Positions 16,836-25,976 are shown, numbered from the stretch's first letter. The stretch: 64,000 nt of DNA from JANQIO01 sp965229625 (GCA_965229625.1 CBDDJJ010000002.1:806001-870000), one strand, 5' to 3'. The notes: a model not told the origin generated them from the sequence alone. A program made the numbers and translations.

Positions 16836-16854
16836 TGGTTGGCTAAACCAACCA
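16836..16854 (-). promoter_or_regulatory. Inverted repeat in the 5' leader of the beta-helix gene
   Basis: A perfect 7-bp hairpin, TGGTTGG-ctaaa-CCAACCA, lies 25-43 bases upstream of the start codon at 16811. It has no U-run in the leftward direction, so it is not a typical terminator. It could be an operator or an RNA structure near the ribosome site (GGGAG). Confidence 0.3.
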
Positions 16855-16982
16855 AGCTAACAACGGCAGATGAACGCTCCGTGACGCACCGATTTCAGGA
16901 ATGTGACGTGTCTGCAGGACGTCGCAAAAGCCTGGGTACTCGTGGACCTACCTCTATAGAGCCGACTCAGCGCTGCAGAGAA

Positions 16983-19238
16983 TCAGCGTAGGCCGCCAAC
17001 ACGGTAGTTTATGGTGGCACCGAAAATCCTCGGTGCAGCCATCAGCCTGGGGGTTGCCTCATCAGGCGCGGTGACCGAGGCCAGGCTGTTCTCCAACCAG
17101 TACTCTTCATCCAGAAGGTTCCTTACCCAGGCGATGAGTTCCCACTGTCCCTGAGCGCTCCTGTAGGTGATAGAGGCATTCAGTACCTCCCAATCCTCGA
17201 TGTCGGCGTTGCCAAACCCATCAGTGGTGTCATCCTGCCAGACATAGTCAGCGTGCAGCGTCACGTCTCCGCCGGGAATCGGGAAACTGTAGTCGGCGAA
17301 CAGGCTGTACTTGTATTCGGGAACGCCATTCACCTGCTCGCCTTCCAGCGCTGGAGTTCCCTCAAATTCCGTGTACTCGGAATCTATGTAGCCGAAGCTC
17401 ATCCCGAGCTGCAGCCCGGCGGCAGGTAAACCCACCAGGTCCCACTCAAAACCCATGATTTCCGCATCGGCATTCAGCGTCACCGGTGTAGCGGTATCGC
17501 GGGCGATGCCCGACTGTAGGTCTCTATAGTCCATGTAGTAAATCGACATGTTCGACTGCAGGCGGTCTTCAAAGTAGCTGCCCTTCAGGCCGAGTTCAAA
17601 GTTGTCCACGTTCTCGGGATCGAACGGCGTACGAGCAATCGCCTCAGTCGGCGCCGTTCCCTGAAATCCACCACTCTTGAAGCCCTGGCTGAACAGGAAA
17701 TAGGCCAGCACCGAGTCGCTGACGTCGTACTCCAGCCCGAACTTGAAGGCGACATCGTCCCAGCTTTCCCCCGTCGTTACATCGTATATCTCGTCAATAA
17801 GACCACCGTTCTGGCCCGGGGGAATCAGCCCCGGGAAGCCCGGAAAGAAAAGATCGAGGGTGGGGTCGATGATGAAGGTTTCCCCCGAAAAGGTTTTCTC
17901 CTCATAGGTATAACGTGCCCCCAGGGTGACTCGCGCACGATCGCCGAGATCATGGGTAAGCTCCCCAAAGACAGCGAAGGCTTCGGTTTCGATTCCCTGA
18001 TTGAAGCCAAGCTGCGCCTCAGAGAACGGTAACTGGCCAGGGAAGAACAGCTCGAACACCTCGGAAGTGAAGACAGCATCGCGGCTGCCATCCTCTTCGA
18101 AATAGTACAGGCCCAGCAGCCAATCAGCTTTTCCGCCGAAGGACCAGTCGCCGTCGCGGCGCGAAGTAATGCGGACTTCACCGCTCCACCAATCGCTGTC
18201 CTCATCGTGGTTTTCGTTGAACAGGTTCTCTGGAGAGTGGTCCCTGTCCGCTGAGAAACGGGTTTCAGCTTCTCGATAACCGAACAGGTACACCGTGTCC
18301 AGGTTGTCGCCCCCCACGTTGAGTTGCAGCGTAATACCACCGGTATCCATGGACTCAAAACCGGTGTTGTCGAGGTTCGCCTCGTAGGGATCATCGCCCG
18401 CGGGCTCGGACGGATAGCCCGGCGCCAGATCGTGGATTACCGAGCGAAACCCCGGCTCCAGCAGGGCGAACATGCGCGGATTCGGATCATTCTCCTGGTA
18501 GTCCAGGGTGAGCTGCAGTTCCACATCATCGCTGATCATGACGTCCACACCCGCGCGGATCGCCTGCGTATCCTCGCCGGTTCCGTCATCGCCGTTGAAA
18601 ACGTTCTCCATGTAGCCATCAGATTCCATGCTGACTACCGATAGCTTCCCCAGTACCCTGTCCTCCACCAGCGGACCAGTGAGGTAAGCCTTGGCATTGA
18701 AAGTGTCGTATTCGGCAACTTCAACGGAGAACTCCGCGCCGGGTTCATTGGAAGGACGCCGGGTTATGTAGTTGATTGCGCCACCGGCACTGTTGCGCCC
18801 GTACAGCGTGCCCTGAGGGCCTCGAAGCACCTCGACCCTGTCGAGGTCAAAAAGCAGGCCGTTGGCAGGACCCGCCCTTGGCACGTAAACACCATCGATG
18901 TAGACCGCCACCCCCGATTCGACGGAGATATCGTCCACGGCTGCGCCCACGCCGCGGATCGTATAACGCGTGTTGCCGATACTTTGTGTTCTTACAAAGA
19001 GCCCGGGAACAAAATTCTGGAGATCATCGACGCGGCGGATCCGCAGAGCGCGTAGCTGCTCTTCACTGATGGCCGAGAGAGAGGCGGCCACGTCCTGCGC
19101 ACTCAATTCCCGGTGAGTGGCGGTGACCAGAACTTCCTCCAGCACCAATTGTTCAGTTTCCGCAATTGCGATGGGCGAGGCCAGCAAGCCCCCAAGGATG
19201 CTTGAGGCAGCGCGACGCCAGGGTACAAGGTCTTTCAT
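16983..19238 (-). CDS. TonB-dependent outer-membrane receptor
   Basis: A 751-residue receptor. The signal peptide is short (LLASPIAIAETEQ), then EEVLVTATHRELSAQDV as the TonB-interacting start, plug motifs TIRGVGAA and VEVLRGPQGTLYGRNSAGGAIN, and a long barrel ending in IFGATINYRV. It belongs to the same large receptor family as the gene at 7750-10149. A TetR gene lies directly upstream on the same strand, and three ATATTG-N7-CAATAT sites flank that regulator, so this receptor is probably its target. The acidic beta-helix gene follows 171 bp downstream. The transported compound is not known. Confidence 0.93.
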   Translation of the reverse strand: MKDLVPWRRAASSILGGLLASPIAIAETEQLVLEEVLVTATHRELSAQDVAASLSAISEEQLRALRIRRVDDLQNFVPGLFVRTQSIGNTRYTIRGVGAAVDDISVESGVAVYIDGVYVPRAGPANGLLFDLDRVEVLRGPQGTLYGRNSAGGAINYITRRPSNEPGAEFSVEVAEYDTFNAKAYLTGPLVEDRVLGKLSVVSMESDGYMENVFNGDDGTGEDTQAIRAGVDVMISDDVELQLTLDYQENDPNPRMFALLEPGFRSVIHDLAPGYPSEPAGDDPYEANLDNTGFESMDTGGITLQLNVGGDNLDTVYLFGYREAETRFSADRDHSPENLFNENHDEDSDWWSGEVRITSRRDGDWSFGGKADWLLGLYYFEEDGSRDAVFTSEVFELFFPGQLPFSEAQLGFNQGIETEAFAVFGELTHDLGDRARVTLGARYTYEEKTFSGETFIIDPTLDLFFPGFPGLIPPGQNGGLIDEIYDVTTGESWDDVAFKFGLEYDVSDSVLAYFLFSQGFKSGGFQGTAPTEAIARTPFDPENVDNFELGLKGSYFEDRLQSNMSIYYMDYRDLQSGIARDTATPVTLNADAEIMGFEWDLVGLPAAGLQLGMSFGYIDSEYTEFEGTPALEGEQVNGVPEYKYSLFADYSFPIPGGDVTLHADYVWQDDTTDGFGNADIEDWEVLNASITYRSAQGQWELIAWVRNLLDEEYWLENSLASVTAPDEATPRLMAAPRIFGATINYRVGGLR

Positions 19239-19399
19239 TATTGTCAGTCCCCCGTGCGGTGTCGTTGCCGAACTGCGCCGAATCAGGATCTACCCTTGCT
19301 TGCCGCCACGCTCCGAAACGCGGGCGGTCGCGGGGCAGAAGAAGTGAAACGGGAAACGCCACAGGCGCAATTCATGGCTTAGCGGCACCACTACTTATT

Positions 19400-19420
19400 G
19401 ATATTGTCAATGACAATATC
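19400..19420. promoter_or_regulatory. Operator-like site 1, ATATTG-N7-CAATAT
   Basis: A near-perfect palindrome with 10-bp arms GATATTGTCA and TGACAATATC around one central base. It shares the ATATTG-N7-CAATAT skeleton with the sites at 19428 and 20107. It lies upstream of the TonB receptor, 8 bp from site 2. Confidence 0.65.
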
Positions 19421-19422
19421 AT

Positions 19423-19447
19423 ACGCATAATATTGGCAATAGCAATA
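19423..19447 (-). promoter_or_regulatory. Possible promoter of the TonB receptor, between two operator sites
   Basis: Read leftwards, TTGCTA is followed after 16 bases by TATGAT, a fair -35/-10 pair. The -35 element lies inside operator-like site 2 and the -10 element between sites 2 and 1, so a bound repressor would block it. Coordinates are approximate. Confidence 0.35.
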
Positions 19448-19450
19448 TTA
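19428..19450. promoter_or_regulatory. Operator-like site 2, ATATTG-N7-CAATAT
   Basis: Arms TAATATTG and CAATATTA surround the seven bases GCAATAG. The core is nearly the same as the site upstream of the TetR gene (GCGGTAG spacer). The site overlaps the last codon of the TetR gene. Confidence 0.7.
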
Positions 19451-20095
19451 ATCGCTGGCTGTGCGGAGACCCTGCAGGAGATAGGTTAGGTACTCATCGA
19501 TAAGATCCTCTGCCGATGACTCACCCATAACCACGGGTGGCAGGCGACGGCCGGCGAGAATCGCCGAGAACCCATGGCACAGGCACCAGATCATGGACGC
19601 CAGATGCTGTGGGTCGCCCGCAACGACCAGGCCCCGGCCCTGCCCCTCAGCGATGCTCTGGGTCAGCACATCGAGAGCGCCCACTGAGAGCTTAAACAGT
19701 TCCGGATATTTCTTTCTGCTGTACTCCCTGAACATGACCTCGGAATGCGCGGGATGCGACAGGTTAAAGTCGATGTATTTCTTGCAGCCCGCCCGCCAGC
19801 GCTGCTCCCACTCGACCCCGGGGACCGACATGATCTGAACGATCTCGTCGGTCATCATCCGAAAACCTTCTTCGGCGATCGCCGCTAGCAGCGCTTCCTT
19901 GTCGGCGAAGTGCATGTAGGGTGCGTTATGAGAAACTCCAGCCACCCGCGCCAACTTGCGAAGGCTCAAAGCGTGTATTCCTTCCTCCGCAAGTACATCA
20001 ATGCCGGCCTGCACCAGGGTATTGCGGAGATCACCGTGGTGATAGCTGCCTGATCGCTTGTTACCACCTCTCGTACCGGATTCTTGTTTCTTCAT
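19448..20095 (-). CDS. TetR family regulator, probably of the adjacent TonB receptor
   Basis: A 215-residue TetR protein. The start GSYHHGDLRNTLVQAGIDVLAEEG and the recognition helix region LARVAGVSHNAPYMHFADKEALL are typical of the YHHGDLR subgroup with a WHG-type C-terminal domain. The C-terminal ligand-binding half has long helices (AGCKKYIDFNLSHPAHSEVMFREY). An almost identical palindrome, ATATTGGC-N2-TAGCAATAT in pattern, occurs once upstream of this gene and once at its 3' end upstream of the TonB receptor. This strongly suggests that the protein represses both itself and the receptor. The ligand is unknown. Confidence 0.88.
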   Translation of the reverse strand: MKKQESGTRGGNKRSGSYHHGDLRNTLVQAGIDVLAEEGIHALSLRKLARVAGVSHNAPYMHFADKEALLAAIAEEGFRMMTDEIVQIMSVPGVEWEQRWRAGCKKYIDFNLSHPAHSEVMFREYSRKKYPELFKLSVGALDVLTQSIAEGQGRGLVVAGDPQHLASMIWCLCHGFSAILAGRRLPPVVMGESSAEDLIDEYLTYLLQGLRTASD

Positions 20096-20106
20096 AGATC
20101 ACCCTT

Positions 20107-20127
20107 TATATTGGCGGTAGCAATATA
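20107..20127. promoter_or_regulatory. Operator-like site 3 upstream of the TetR gene
   Basis: Arms TATATTG and CAATATA surround GCGGTAG. It lies 12 bp upstream of the TetR start codon at 20095 and matches sites 1 and 2, fitting autoregulation. It is also in the gap to the divergent TetR gene at 20230. Confidence 0.7.
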
Positions 20128-20229
20128 AGATATGCTGCCCGTAGGGTAAAGCGTGGTGCTTCATGGTCCACGGCTCACCTGCCGCAGCGCGCCGCTGCGG
20201 CGGTCGAATCAGGGCGGAGGTGCTAACAC

Positions 20230-20880
20230 ATGATGTCTGGCAGCGAGCTAAAACCCAGGAAGCAACCGACACAAAGACGGTCCAGGCTTACCGTCGACGC
20301 CATCCTCGAGGCGACAGGCCTGCTTCTGAAAGAGTCCGGGCTTGAATGCTTCACCTGTAATCACATTGCGGAACGCGCCGGCATCAGCATCGGCTCCCTG
20401 TACCAGTATTTTTCCAACAAGGAAGCCATTATCGCTGAGCTGCGACGGCGCCACTTCAGCATGGTGAGAACACGCCTGAAGACCGCCATCCAGGCCTGCC
20501 AGGGATGCTCTTTCAGTGAGCAGCTCCATCACATCGTGCGAGTCAACGTGGCCATTCACCGGGATGACCCGGTGCTTCACCAGCTACTTTCGGACCGGTA
20601 TCGCCACATAGGGTTTGATGCGGATAACACAGAGCCTCGAGAAGATCCCGCGCTACTCGGCTCCGAACCGGCGACCAGTGCACTCGTGAACGATCTCGGA
20701 TTCAGCGAGCAACAGGCGAAGACCAGCGCGATAGTCATTTCCATTATCGTGGAGTCACTCACCCACGCAGCCATCGTTGATCAACGGCTACACCTGGAGC
20801 CGGATGAGCTGGTGGAGGAAATCGTCAAGGTCGTGATGGGGTACCTGTCACAAGTCCTCACCCCACAAGAAGGGGCGTAG
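20230..20880 (+). CDS. TetR family transcriptional regulator (second, divergent)
   Basis: A 216-residue TetR protein with a good ribosome site (GGAGGTG) before tandem ATGs. The N-terminal arm is basic (KPRKQPTQRRSR), followed by the helix-turn-helix VDAILEATGLLLKESG and IAERAGISIGSLYQYFSNKEAI, the classical GSLYQYF motif. The C-terminal half is helical with a probable ligand pocket. It is divergent from the TetR gene at 19448-20095 and its 3' end overlaps the convergent hydrolase gene by 33 bp. The likely target is either the hydrolase or one of the neighbouring genes; nothing in the sequence decides this. Confidence 0.88.
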   Translation: MMSGSELKPRKQPTQRRSRLTVDAILEATGLLLKESGLECFTCNHIAERAGISIGSLYQYFSNKEAIIAELRRRHFSMVRTRLKTAIQACQGCSFSEQLHHIVRVNVAIHRDDPVLHQLLSDRYRHIGFDADNTEPREDPALLGSEPATSALVNDLGFSEQQAKTSAIVISIIVESLTHAAIVDQRLHLEPDELVEEIVKVVMGYLSQVLTPQEGA

Positions 20881-22173
20881 CCAATTGAGTACATAGGGCA
20901 TTTCCAGGTGGCGTGAAGCGCAGTGCCCGGGGTGATCGCCAAACAGCGCCAGGGTGGGTCGTCGGGTCACTTCAGTGGCCAGCAGGCTGTCACTGGTGGG
21001 AACAATCGGGTCCTCCCGGGTATTAATTGACAGGATCGGTACCGACGTCTGCTCGCCCTTCCCCAGAATGCCCTGGTTTACCAGTGATATCGGCATACTC
21101 TTGCTGGCAATATCCAGCACGCCAGATGAAGCAGCACCCACCCGCTCAACGTACACTTCAAACTGGAAACTCCGGGTTTGCGCCTGGAACTCAGGGGAAG
21201 ACGCCAGGCCCGCTTCAATCTGGGCCACCTGTTCAGCGGGTAAAGACTCCGCTGAGTAGGCGGCGACGAGCGCCGCCAAATCGACGTCTGGAGGTACAGG
21301 GAATAATTCCAGTGCGTGTACGGCATGCACAAGGCCACAGCTATTGACCGCCGCTGCCAGGTGCTGCTGATGGGTGACAGCAAACTTCACAACCGGCAGG
21401 CCACCGAGGCTTTCGGACCAGGCCGCAATCCGCGCATGATCAAATCTCGATTCCTCGAGTATTCGTTCCAGCACCGCGGCGTGATGCTTGTGGGCGTCGC
21501 GATCAACAACTCCATCGTTGCCGTTGCCTGGCATGTCGAACGCCACCATGGCAGCACCGCGGCGATTCAGTTCATCAGCCAGTGGAAGGAATTCGATACC
21601 GAGCACGTCCATGCCGCCGGTCTTCATCACCACCGGGTGTGGCCCGGGGCCCTCCGGAAGGTGCACAAACGCGCGAAACGCAACGCCATCTACCTGTAAG
21701 CGCCAGGTCTCAAATCGCTTCCCCAGGTGCCGCCCCGCTGACTCATAGGCGTCAAAGGCTCTACCCAGAGCCTCGCGCGAATGAGGTTTGTTCAGGTGCG
21801 GATAGCTCGCAATCAGGTAATACACGGCGGCGCGCCGCAGGGCAGCAGCCGAAGGCCGAACCCCAGCGGCATCGAGTTCTTCTTCGGCAGTGCGCGAAAA
21901 CTCGTAGGTCCAGTGGCCCGGGCCGTAAGAGAGCTGGGTATCCGCCAGTTCCTGCCAGCGCCGCTCACCGTCGCCCGCGCGCACGCGCTCCAGCGTGGCT
22001 TCGATCCTGGTAGGGTCAGCACCCTCCCACTCCCACATAGCCATACGCACATCGCGGTACCAGCCAGACGCGTAGCGAGCGTCCCTGGCTTCGGCGGAAA
22101 TCAGGTCATCATTGCTTGCCGCCAGCGCAGCAGCGGCAGACAACGTCAGCAAAACCACCAGTAACTTTCCCAT
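20848..22173 (-). CDS. Exported alpha/beta hydrolase, FrsA/DUF1100-like
   Basis: About 441 residues from the ATG at 22173, chosen for its ribosome site (GAGGGAGAC) and signal peptide (LLVVLLTLSAAAALAAS); the frame continues to 22311 without support. The C-terminal alpha/beta hydrolase part has HPVVMKTGGMDVLG, the loop AFDMPGNGND and the nucleophile elbow AWSESLGGLPV, with Ser in a W-S-E-S-L-G-G context as in FrsA-like proteins. Candidate acid and His are in NTREDPIVPTSDS and GDHPGHCASRH. An N-terminal helical region precedes the hydrolase fold. It probably acts in the periplasm as an esterase; the substrate is unknown. Its end overlaps the convergent TetR gene. Confidence 0.78.
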   Translation of the reverse strand: MGKLLVVLLTLSAAAALAASNDDLISAEARDARYASGWYRDVRMAMWEWEGADPTRIEATLERVRAGDGERRWQELADTQLSYGPGHWTYEFSRTAEEELDAAGVRPSAAALRRAAVYYLIASYPHLNKPHSREALGRAFDAYESAGRHLGKRFETWRLQVDGVAFRAFVHLPEGPGPHPVVMKTGGMDVLGIEFLPLADELNRRGAAMVAFDMPGNGNDGVVDRDAHKHHAAVLERILEESRFDHARIAAWSESLGGLPVVKFAVTHQQHLAAAVNSCGLVHAVHALELFPVPPDVDLAALVAAYSAESLPAEQVAQIEAGLASSPEFQAQTRSFQFEVYVERVGAASSGVLDIASKSMPISLVNQGILGKGEQTSVPILSINTREDPIVPTSDSLLATEVTRRPTLALFGDHPGHCASRHLEMPYVLNWLRPFLWGEDL

Positions 22174-22379
22174 CGGCCCGTCTCCCTCATCGACTGACGT
22201 CATTGTGGAGGGTGGCAAGCCCCGCTCCAACTCGCATTCTAGGGTCGGCCGTATGTGCTTGATAAATAGAGAGAAAGCCGGGAGGAAACAGCCCCGGCGT
22301 GAGCCTGTCATCGCTTTAGCAGCGCCTGCACAACGAGCCTAACTGAAACTCTCCTCGCGCTGCCAACCTGCAGGGAAGA

Positions 22380-24269
22380 CTAGCCTTCGGTGCCGGTGAA
22401 GATCCGGTTGCGGCCGGCGGCTTTCGCCGCATAGAGATTGCGATCCGCCGCTTCCAGCAGGCTGGCCGCGTCGCCCGCGTGTTCCGGCACCATGGTGGCC
22501 GCGCCGATGCTCAGGCTCAAGCGGCCGAGATCCGAGCCCCGATGCGGGATGTTCAGGACAGCAACGGATGCCAGCAGGCGCTCCGCCACGTTCCAGGCGC
22601 CCGCTGTATCAGTATCGGGTAGCAACACCACAAACTCCTCGCCACCGTAGCGCGCCACCAGGTCGGTAGGCCGGGATAGTGAGTTGGTGAGGGCGCCAGC
22701 CACCTGCACCAGCACCTCGTCGCCCTTGAGGTGACCGTAGCTGTCGTTGAATGCCTTGAAATTGTCGATATCCAGAATCAGCAGGGACAGGGTCGACTTG
22801 CGGCGTGCGTGGGCAGGCCATTCACGTGCCAATGCGGTGTCGAACTGGCGTCGATTATTGATCTGGGTGAGGCCGTCGATCATCGCCATCTGTTCCAGCC
22901 TGGCATTGGCATCGCCCAGCTCTGCCGTACGCTGCTGCACCTTCTCCTCGAGGTTGGTGGAATAGGTCTCCAGCTCCGAAGTCAGCGATTCGACCGCGGC
23001 GAAGGCCTGGGCTGATCGGCGAGACAGTGCATAAGACTGGATGATGATAAAAATGAACAGCCCGAAGCCAATCAGGAAGTGCGGCGTATTGAACACATCC
23101 CGCGAACTCAACAGGTCTGCCACCGCGGTAAAAATAAGAATGGCAAAGCCCACCAGGAAGGCCGCCGCCTCTTCGCGGCGCTCCAGTGCGGCCCGGGCCA
23201 TGGCATACAGGCCCAGCCCGCAGGCCAGCAACAGGTAGATCTGGAATACCGGCAGCCATACCGAGTAAACGCTCAGCGGGGCCACTACGACACCAGCGGA
23301 AAAACCGAGGCCGACCACGTAGATCACGCGCATTGCCCAGGTCGGGTAATAACCCGGCAGGAGGCGGGCAAAATAGGCGCCAAACGTGGGAATGGCCAGC
23401 AGGAACGACAGGTACTCCAGCCTGAACAGGGCATCGTGGGAGATACCGGGCCATAGTTCGGTGATATAGCGCTCGTCCGTTGATAGCAGGCGCGCGGCGG
23501 CAATCAGGCAAACCAGCCCAAAGAACAGCGGCGAGGAGTCCTTGCGACGCAATGAATACAGTCCCAGGTGATAGAGGCCGATCGCGCCGATTGCACTCGC
23601 CAACGCGATGGACAGCCCCAGGGCCTGTTCATAGTGCCGCCGTACGTCATTACCGGCGCCCAACACCAGGTACTCCCAGACGCCGCCGGAGCGGTAGTGG
23701 AAGTTTGCCACGTGAATCACAATGCGGTGCTCAGGGCGCTCGACGGCCGGTAGCGCAATCACCTGCCGGTGAAAGCCGGACTGCGTGCTGGCCGCATCTC
23801 GCCCCACCCGGCCTGCGCCGTGCAGCAGCTGGCCATCGACGAAAACGCGATAGGCGGTGCCGACGTCGCGCACCTTGAGGGAGAGCGGCGGCGCATCCGG
23901 CGGCAGCAACACGCGCAGGAAATAAGTGGCGTAACCATGGCGCCTGTAGCCATCACCGCCACCTTCATCAACCCGCCACTGGTCAGGCACGCTGGTCGTA
24001 GCGTACTCGAGTGGCCATTGCGCCTGTAGTTCTTCGGGCGAGAGCAACGCGTTCCAGTGAAAGCCCCACTCCCCGTTCAGGCCCACCGCGCCCTGGCGAT
24101 GAAAATTCCAGTCCCGCAGGTCGAGTACGCCTGACTCTATGCGGCCAGACCCAGTGCCGCCGCTGACCCCACAGCCCACCAGCGAGGCAAGTAGCAGGCA
24201 CAACAACGCCAGGCGGCCGCGGCTTTCCGCGGACACCGGGAAGCGCTGACCACCCGCCAGTATCGCCAA
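22380..24269 (-). CDS. Membrane diguanylate cyclase with periplasmic jelly-roll and 7TM sensor (7TMR-DISM type)
   Basis: A 629-residue protein with a TTG start supported by AGGGGAAA upstream. The N-terminal signal has a possible lipobox (LASLVGCG). Residues 45-190 resemble a galactose-binding-like periplasmic domain (LNGEWGFHWN, VPDQWRVDEGG, YFLRVLLPPDAPPLSLKVRD). About seven hydrophobic helices follow (residues 205-400), then a coiled coil (LTSELETYSTNLEEKVQQR) and a GGDEF domain. The active site is GGEEF at residues 542-546 with an inhibitory RxxD site (RPTD) nine residues before it, so product inhibition is likely. It should make c-di-GMP in response to an external ligand. Both the lipobox and the 7TM part in one protein are unusual. 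Confidence 0.88.
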   Translation of the reverse strand: MAILAGGQRFPVSAESRGRLALLCLLLASLVGCGVSGGTGSGRIESGVLDLRDWNFHRQGAVGLNGEWGFHWNALLSPEELQAQWPLEYATTSVPDQWRVDEGGGDGYRRHGYATYFLRVLLPPDAPPLSLKVRDVGTAYRVFVDGQLLHGAGRVGRDAASTQSGFHRQVIALPAVERPEHRIVIHVANFHYRSGGVWEYLVLGAGNDVRRHYEQALGLSIALASAIGAIGLYHLGLYSLRRKDSSPLFFGLVCLIAAARLLSTDERYITELWPGISHDALFRLEYLSFLLAIPTFGAYFARLLPGYYPTWAMRVIYVVGLGFSAGVVVAPLSVYSVWLPVFQIYLLLACGLGLYAMARAALERREEAAAFLVGFAILIFTAVADLLSSRDVFNTPHFLIGFGLFIFIIIQSYALSRRSAQAFAAVESLTSELETYSTNLEEKVQQRTAELGDANARLEQMAMIDGLTQINNRRQFDTALAREWPAHARRKSTLSLLILDIDNFKAFNDSYGHLKGDEVLVQVAGALTNSLSRPTDLVARYGGEEFVVLLPDTDTAGAWNVAERLLASVAVLNIPHRGSDLGRLSLSIGAATMVPEHAGDAASLLEAADRNLYAAKAAGRNRIFTGTEG

Positions 24270-24401
24270 TAGATTTCCCCTGTTCGCTCGCCGCTCATTG
24301 TGCCATAGCTGACACGTGCATCCCGCTCCAAGTCACTAGTACTCGCAAGCTTTCAGCACTGGGGATGGAGGAGCCTTGAAATGCTCAAGCCGTGACAGGT
24401 G

Positions 24402-25976
24402 ATGTATGCTGAGGGAAGCGCGGACACCCGGGCACAGGCTATGAAGGTCTGCTACAAGGGCACCACAGTACTCAACGAATCGCCAATGGTGGCGGTCATC
24501 GACGACGTGTTGAGTAAGTCGCAGTGCCTACAGTTCATCGAACTGGCGCGGGAATCGATGCAGCGCGCCAGAGTGTCGCTGGAGGAAGAGTCCGGCATCG
24601 TCGATGGCCGCACCGGCAGCAACACCTGGCTGGCCTACGACAAGTTCCGGGCCGCACAGTCTTTTGGTGAGCGGGTCAGCGCCCTGGTGGGCATTCCGCT
24701 GGACAAGGCCGAGGCCATACAGGTCATTCACTATGGGCCGGGGCAAAAGTACGGCGCCCACTTCGACGCCTACGAACTGGACACAGAGAAAGGCCAGCGC
24801 TGCTGCAAGTACGGTGGCCAGCGCCTGGTCACCTGCCTGGTGTACCTGAACGATGTAGAAGCCGGCGGCGGCACGCGCTTTCCGAAGCTGGATCTGGAAG
24901 TGTCGCCCAAGGCCGGCCGCATGGTGATTTTCCACAACGTCGAGGACGGCGATTATTCGCGCCCCCACCCCGCCTCCCTGCATGGCGGCGAGCCAGTGCA
25001 CGCCGGTGAGAAGTGGGCCATGAACATCTGGTTCCATCAGGCCAGCATGCGGGAGCTGTTTGACTTTGCGCCAGCCTGCAGCGGCGATGGGGTTAAACAC
25101 TGGTATGCCAACCGGGCAGTGGATCTGTTCGAGCAGGCATTCTCGCAGCTGACCTCCGCTGCGGATCGCCCTGTTTTCAGCTACTGGGATACCTGGTTTG
25201 GCCCGGAACCCGGTGCCCTGCAGCAACACAGCGGGCCAGTGGCCAGGCTGGTGGACCGACGCATCACCAACCCGCTGGCGGACAAGGGGCTGCTGCCAGG
25301 CTTGTTGCTGGATGAGGGGCTCTCTCACCTGGCGCCGCTGAGCTTCGACTCTACGGCGGCTGCGCTGAGGGAATTGCCAGATGCCAGGCTGTTCTTCGTC
25401 AAGCAGAGGGTCGGGACTGCCGGACAGGGTGTACGCTGTGTCACTAGCGCGGAACTGAAGCACCTGGAACTGGGTGAACTGGAGATCGTGCAACAGGCCG
25501 TCACCGGGGTGCGAACCCACGAAGGACGCAAGTTCACCCTGCACGCGTATGTGCTCGTTAGCCGCGGGCGAGTGGAGGCCTACCCGCATGGGATCGTCAT
25601 TGCGCACGGCGCGCCCTACGACCCGAGCAGTGCGGACCACGGTGTGCAGGTCGACCACAGCGGTTTCCTGCAGCCCAACTCCAGGATCACCCTGTTAAGC
25701 ACCGAGGAAATGCCCTGGAGCGAGGAGTTTACGACGCAGTATCGAGAACTGGTACGTGAGCTGTCGCCAGCTCTGGAAGCCGTGCGTAGCGCCTGCGCAA
25801 CCGATGCCTACTCGGTGTTGAGCCTTGACCTGCTGTGGACGACGGGCAACGAGTTGAAACTCATCGAGATCAAGGCGCATCCCAACTTTGTGCACACGCG
25901 CCATATCAATCAAACGGTGATCGTTCCGATGTTAAACCGGCTACTACAGAGAGTGCTGGAACCCGCTGGCGACTAG
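24402..25976 (+). CDS. Prolyl 4-hydroxylase-like dioxygenase fused to a TTL-like ATP-grasp domain
   Basis: About 524 residues (GTG at 24399 or ATG at 24441 are possible starts). The N-terminal half is a 2-oxoglutarate/Fe(II) oxygenase of the prolyl 4-hydroxylase type: IQVIHYGPGQKYGAHFDAY gives His120 and Asp122; LVTCLVYLNDVEAGGGTRFP is the usual next strand; PASLHGGEPVHAGEKWAMN gives the distal His194 and the 2OG-binding Lys204. The C-terminal half resembles tubulin-tyrosine-ligase-like ATP-grasp enzymes: LFFVKQRVGTAGQGVR, EIVQQAV, GRKFTLHAYVLVSRG and LKLIEIKAHPNF. In the last motif the usual Asn of E-x-N is Lys491, so the metal site may be altered. Hydroxylation of a peptide followed by ATP-dependent ligation is a guess. 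The gene ends overlapping the AraC gene by 4 bp. Confidence 0.82.
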   Translation: MYAEGSADTRAQAMKVCYKGTTVLNESPMVAVIDDVLSKSQCLQFIELARESMQRARVSLEEESGIVDGRTGSNTWLAYDKFRAAQSFGERVSALVGIPLDKAEAIQVIHYGPGQKYGAHFDAYELDTEKGQRCCKYGGQRLVTCLVYLNDVEAGGGTRFPKLDLEVSPKAGRMVIFHNVEDGDYSRPHPASLHGGEPVHAGEKWAMNIWFHQASMRELFDFAPACSGDGVKHWYANRAVDLFEQAFSQLTSAADRPVFSYWDTWFGPEPGALQQHSGPVARLVDRRITNPLADKGLLPGLLLDEGLSHLAPLSFDSTAAALRELPDARLFFVKQRVGTAGQGVRCVTSAELKHLELGELEIVQQAVTGVRTHEGRKFTLHAYVLVSRGRVEAYPHGIVIAHGAPYDPSSADHGVQVDHSGFLQPNSRITLLSTEEMPWSEEFTTQYRELVRELSPALEAVRSACATDAYSVLSLDLLWTTGNELKLIEIKAHPNFVHTRHINQTVIVPMLNRLLQRVLEPAGD

